From Branchiostoma floridae (lineage: Eukaryota; Chordata; Leptocardii; Amphioxiformes; Branchiostomatidae), in the NCBI RefSeq assembly GCF_000003815.2, contig NC_049990.1, forward strand, positions 9,501,539-9,565,538: a stretch of DNA of 64,000 nucleotides, read 5' to 3'. Each line of letters opens with the position of its first letter. Within the stretch, counting starts at the first letter, position 1. A model generated the notes under the pieces. The model was not told the DNA's origin. It did no database searches and saw nothing but the letters and a program-made list of their open reading frames with translations. Positions 60,627-64,000 of this stretch are shown here, piece by piece. A program made the translations under genes and the position numbers.

Positions 60627-63600
60627 GTAAGTGGTATCCAGACTTTACCCCTCCCCTTCTCCAAACCACGACCCAAGAACAAATTAAATTACTCAATTTT
60701 AGCACTCTAACTCAGCCTTTTAAGTCTATACGTTAGCCCTACAAGTTCTTAGGATTAATGTGTGCGAGTTTTTGAGGGGATAAGAGCCGTGAGAAAGGGT
60801 AAAAGAGAGCAAAATGGGCGCCTTGTCTGCCGTAAGCCGAGCGACGAACCTGCGATGAATCGATTCCCCTCGCTCGCACTGTTGCCCAAGGTTCCCAAAC
60901 GTCCACAGGGATAGAGCCTGAAAAAACAGACATTTGGGAGGAACTGGGAGGGAGATATCTAGTCAGATTGTCCAGATAAAGGTCATAGCTGGCTACCAGA
61001 TAGCTTTGTTTGGGGGGTGGGAGGGCGAGCGAGCGAGCAGGCGACGTGCAACATGCTGCTTGCCCCCCGGTCAACCGGCTATTGTCCGCACCATGATTAA
61101 CACTTCAACAATCGGCGGTATATTTTTGGTCGGGGTAGGGATATACACTGGTATGTACACAAAAATGTAGGCCAGATTTAAACCTTAGAAGGTCCAAAAT
61201 GTACCATTAAAAGTTGGGAATGAAACTGCAGATCGCGCAGTTCTGTTTGCCAGTCGTGTGTACAAAGTTAGGAGCAGCTGTAAGTGTTTATAGTGAGGGA
61301 ACTCAACTCCAGACACCACAAAGCCTACCCACACCGTGAACTAAAGAGGAATTTTAAATGAGGACCACCATGAAAAATCACTTTACTGGTTCAGATTTTT
61401 CCCTTTAACAGCACAAAAATATATATCAACGAGTCAGAGACTGTGAATTATAAACCTACTGCAGCAAACGCAGTTTCTCATGTGCAAATAGTTGTTTTTC
61501 GTCGGATTTTTGCAAACCCAGCTCGTTGTTGCAAAAGAATAGCACAAACACATTTGCTTGTAGATAGACAAAGTGTTTGCGTGGGATAAGAATTGTGTTC
61601 TCAGAAACACTAGCACATGGCGGCCGGTGGATTCACCATCTACAAGTGATGAAGAAAAAATGAGCGAATTACCCTCGGGAACAACCCAAATTGTGTAGAG
61701 TCCAGCGACTAAATAAAACGGGCAAATACTCTCATCATTAAAGGCCATTAATGCCAATACCAATGCGTCACTTAGGGTTTACCTATGCAAACTTATGAAA
61801 CACGAAAAGATTAGTTTTGTTGGTATTTTTGCGGTTTTTGAGTCATCCTCTTCAATGTTATTCTAAAGCAACATGGTCTGGTGACAATGATAATTTATTC
61901 ATTCGCCATTATCTCATCCATGATTTTTTCATGAATAATGGTGGAAAAATTTGATATACAACCTTGGCAAATACAACTCAAAGCTCCACATCAACAAAGA
62001 TTACTCTTAAAATGACAAATGTGAGTTTTGAACCATTCATGGGGGAAAAAATGTGGCATTTTTTTCAATGGCTTATTGTTAAAGCCACTGTAATGTAGAA
62101 GGTGACAGGAAATGATTTGCCCCCCAAATCATTCCATAATTCATGAGTTGGCTGATAAATCCCGTCTTTTCTATTTTCATTATCAGGCGTTTGCCTTATC
62201 CCACCAATACTACATGGTGATATGACCTATCAGCCCACGAGTTATCTCGGTTTTGGGGGAAATCCTTCCATTTGGGGTCGATCATATCTTTGGGCGCGTA
62301 ATAGCCCCTATGTAAAGCACAGCCGAAATTGCTCTTGATGTCTGAATCAAAGAGAAAAATGTTAATTTTTTGCTTAAAAGCCTCATTTTTTTGCCTCGAT
62401 TTTGTACGTGCTACTTTTATTTCTTTGGTAACTAATTGTAAAAAGTGGATGGTACTTTGTAAATTGTAGCAAAAAAAAAAATCTATATACAAAGTATGTG
62501 AGTGCACCAGCCGGTCATTAGGCTAACAATAAAGCTGATTTACTGAGCAGTTTAGTACTGTAAGCTTTAATTATGCATTGTGGCAATTTGGATAACCTTT
62601 TGGTCAACTGTCTATACTCATTCATGAAATATATTTATCACTCTTTGGCACTGGGCAGCTCAAAATACCATATGTGCTCTTTTGGCTGCACATACCCTTT
62701 TGTATTTGGTATGGTGGTTATTTTTGTAAATACCATTCTAATTGCTTTGATACAAAGGTATTGTACCTAGAAATATGATATTATTACCTTATGACTAGTG
62801 AAAAGAGGACTACACATTTTTTTATACCTTACACTTCAAGTAATGTATCTTTATCTAAGTCAAGACGGTTCTGGATAAAGGAAAGCAAGACATGGTGTAT
62901 TCCGTGTTGTTTTAATGACATAGCGCGGCCTGTGATTGTATCGATTTCAGGAAGTAGCATAAAACGTACAAGGAATTACAAGAGGGGCCAAGACACCGTT
63001 ATCATGGCCTTACTGGTCCTCTTCAGAATAATCACGTTTCAAGGTGGCCCATTCGAAATTGGATTAACGAAAAAGGTGCAAGGAGATAAGGATTTACGTA
63101 ATCCGCAGTGTCAGTGTTCTTGAGCAGGAAGTGAGCTTGCCGGTCATAGGTCAAAGTCTGGCGCCTAGGCCAGCTATCCGAGACTGCACGAGGACCTTCC
63201 TAACAACTACTTGGTGTGAAAAGTCAGCGCCCACCTCATTAGTGTGTGTGAAAAACTTCTTGCCAAATAAAGTGTAGTGGGAAAGATGCGATCAGGGCTT
63301 ATCTACAGGCAGGCTTGAAGAATCTAGGTTGCAGAAATGCCACTTGAAGGGGAATGAAGCGGGCAGCTGTATTTGTCAGGGTGTAAGAATGTGACTCTAA
63401 TTATTGTTGGTAGGCCCAGTCAGTTGCGTTTCCTTTGAATAAACATTGTCAGTCTGAGTGGTGTAGACCTCAACCTAATGAAAGAAAAACAACATTTAAG
63501 TATGTTTAAAGGAAAGTAGGAAGCCATGGAAATACATGGCATAATTGGTCCTGATTGAAAAACAAATTGAGCTAACAGAAAAAATAACAGTTTTAGTTGA

Positions 63601-64000
63601 GACAGGGTTTGGACAATCAGTACTAAGGAAAACACATAGGTTAGTGGATAGTTGTAATGTTTTATCTGAGTTCACTTGTTTTGTTGTAAGAGATAAAACT
63701 TGTTGGTTCTACTCAAGGGTGTTTACATTTCTAAAATGATAGCTTAGCCCTTAGGGAAATGTTAATCATGCAAATCAGAATAATCAAAGATCAGTGATTC
63801 AACAGGATGTTCTTTCACCACTCAAATCCTTGTGTGGGTTTTAGGGTTAGGGAGCACAGAGAAGGTTAGAAAAAGACTTGTGAACCATAGAACCCATACA
63901 GGTTTGGTGCCAAACAGAACTTACCATAGCAAGCTGAAGGTTTAGTATCAAAAAATTTCTCTTTGCCAATTGGTTGAATTTTCTCCTAGACTTCGTGGAG
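60627..64000 (+). other. Intron 1 of second glypican (5' part)
   Basis: Starts GTAAGT. No exon encoding the expected C-x(6)-CC block was found up to the end of the window, so the rest of the gene lies downstream. No repeat was confidently recognised; several AT-rich stretches have short frames only. Confidence 0.6.

Noticed and set aside
60188-60705. Minus-strand frames (up to 164 codons) over the second glypican first exon
   Set aside because: Antisense to a GC-rich 5' UTR and signal-peptide exon; the plus strand has the matching signal peptide, Cys spacing and phase-1 donor.
62791-63123. Frame with CIPCCF considered as exon 2 of the second glypican
   Set aside because: Cys spacing is wrong (C-x2-CC instead of about six residues) and the glypican motif after CC is absent.

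Overview
The window is animal genomic DNA: short exons with canonical GT/AG borders in kilobase introns, tRNA-derived SINEs, many small fold-back elements and one 100-base assembly gap. It is not prokaryotic, and almost all open frames are chance or antisense shadows. The protein sequence and the density of short palindromic elements fit an invertebrate deuterostome, most likely amphioxus (Branchiostoma). That is inferred from the reading, not from a database comparison.

Region 1 (1-44.6 kb, + strand) is most of a glypican of the GPC3/GPC5 subfamily. Six coding exons (7642-8336, 12706-12822, 13466-13596, 20164-20284, 34832-35000, 41912-42138) splice in frame into 485 residues ending at a stop. 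They correspond to exons 3-8 of the vertebrate genes. They carry the conserved cysteine core, a furin-type site, a Ser-Gly heparan sulphate attachment cluster and a GPI signal. The exons for the signal peptide and first Cys block lie upstream of the window. The 3' UTR runs about 2.4 kb to an AATAAA at 44557. Introns hold CTCF-like sites, degenerate tandem repeats, a paired stem-loop element, a fold-back element and motif clusters that may be enhancers.

Region 2 (44.6-59.8 kb) is intergenic and repeat-rich. It holds two related fold-back (MITE-like) families, one of which flanks the assembly gap; tRNA-derived SINEs and tRNA-like modules; a dispersed repeat pair; a tandem duplication; and a purine-rich tract.

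Region 3 (59.8-64 kb, + strand) holds a CCAAT-box cluster and the first coding exon (60458-60626) of a second glypican. This exon gives a signal peptide, the first conserved Cys and a phase-1 donor with glypican spacing. It looks closer to GPC4/GPC6. The order, a 3/5-type glypican followed on the same strand by a second glypican, matches the vertebrate GPC5-GPC6 and GPC3-GPC4 pairs, so the pairing probably predates the vertebrate genome duplications. Both products would be GPI-anchored heparan sulphate proteoglycans acting at the cell surface as co-receptors for Wnt, Hedgehog, BMP and FGF ligands.
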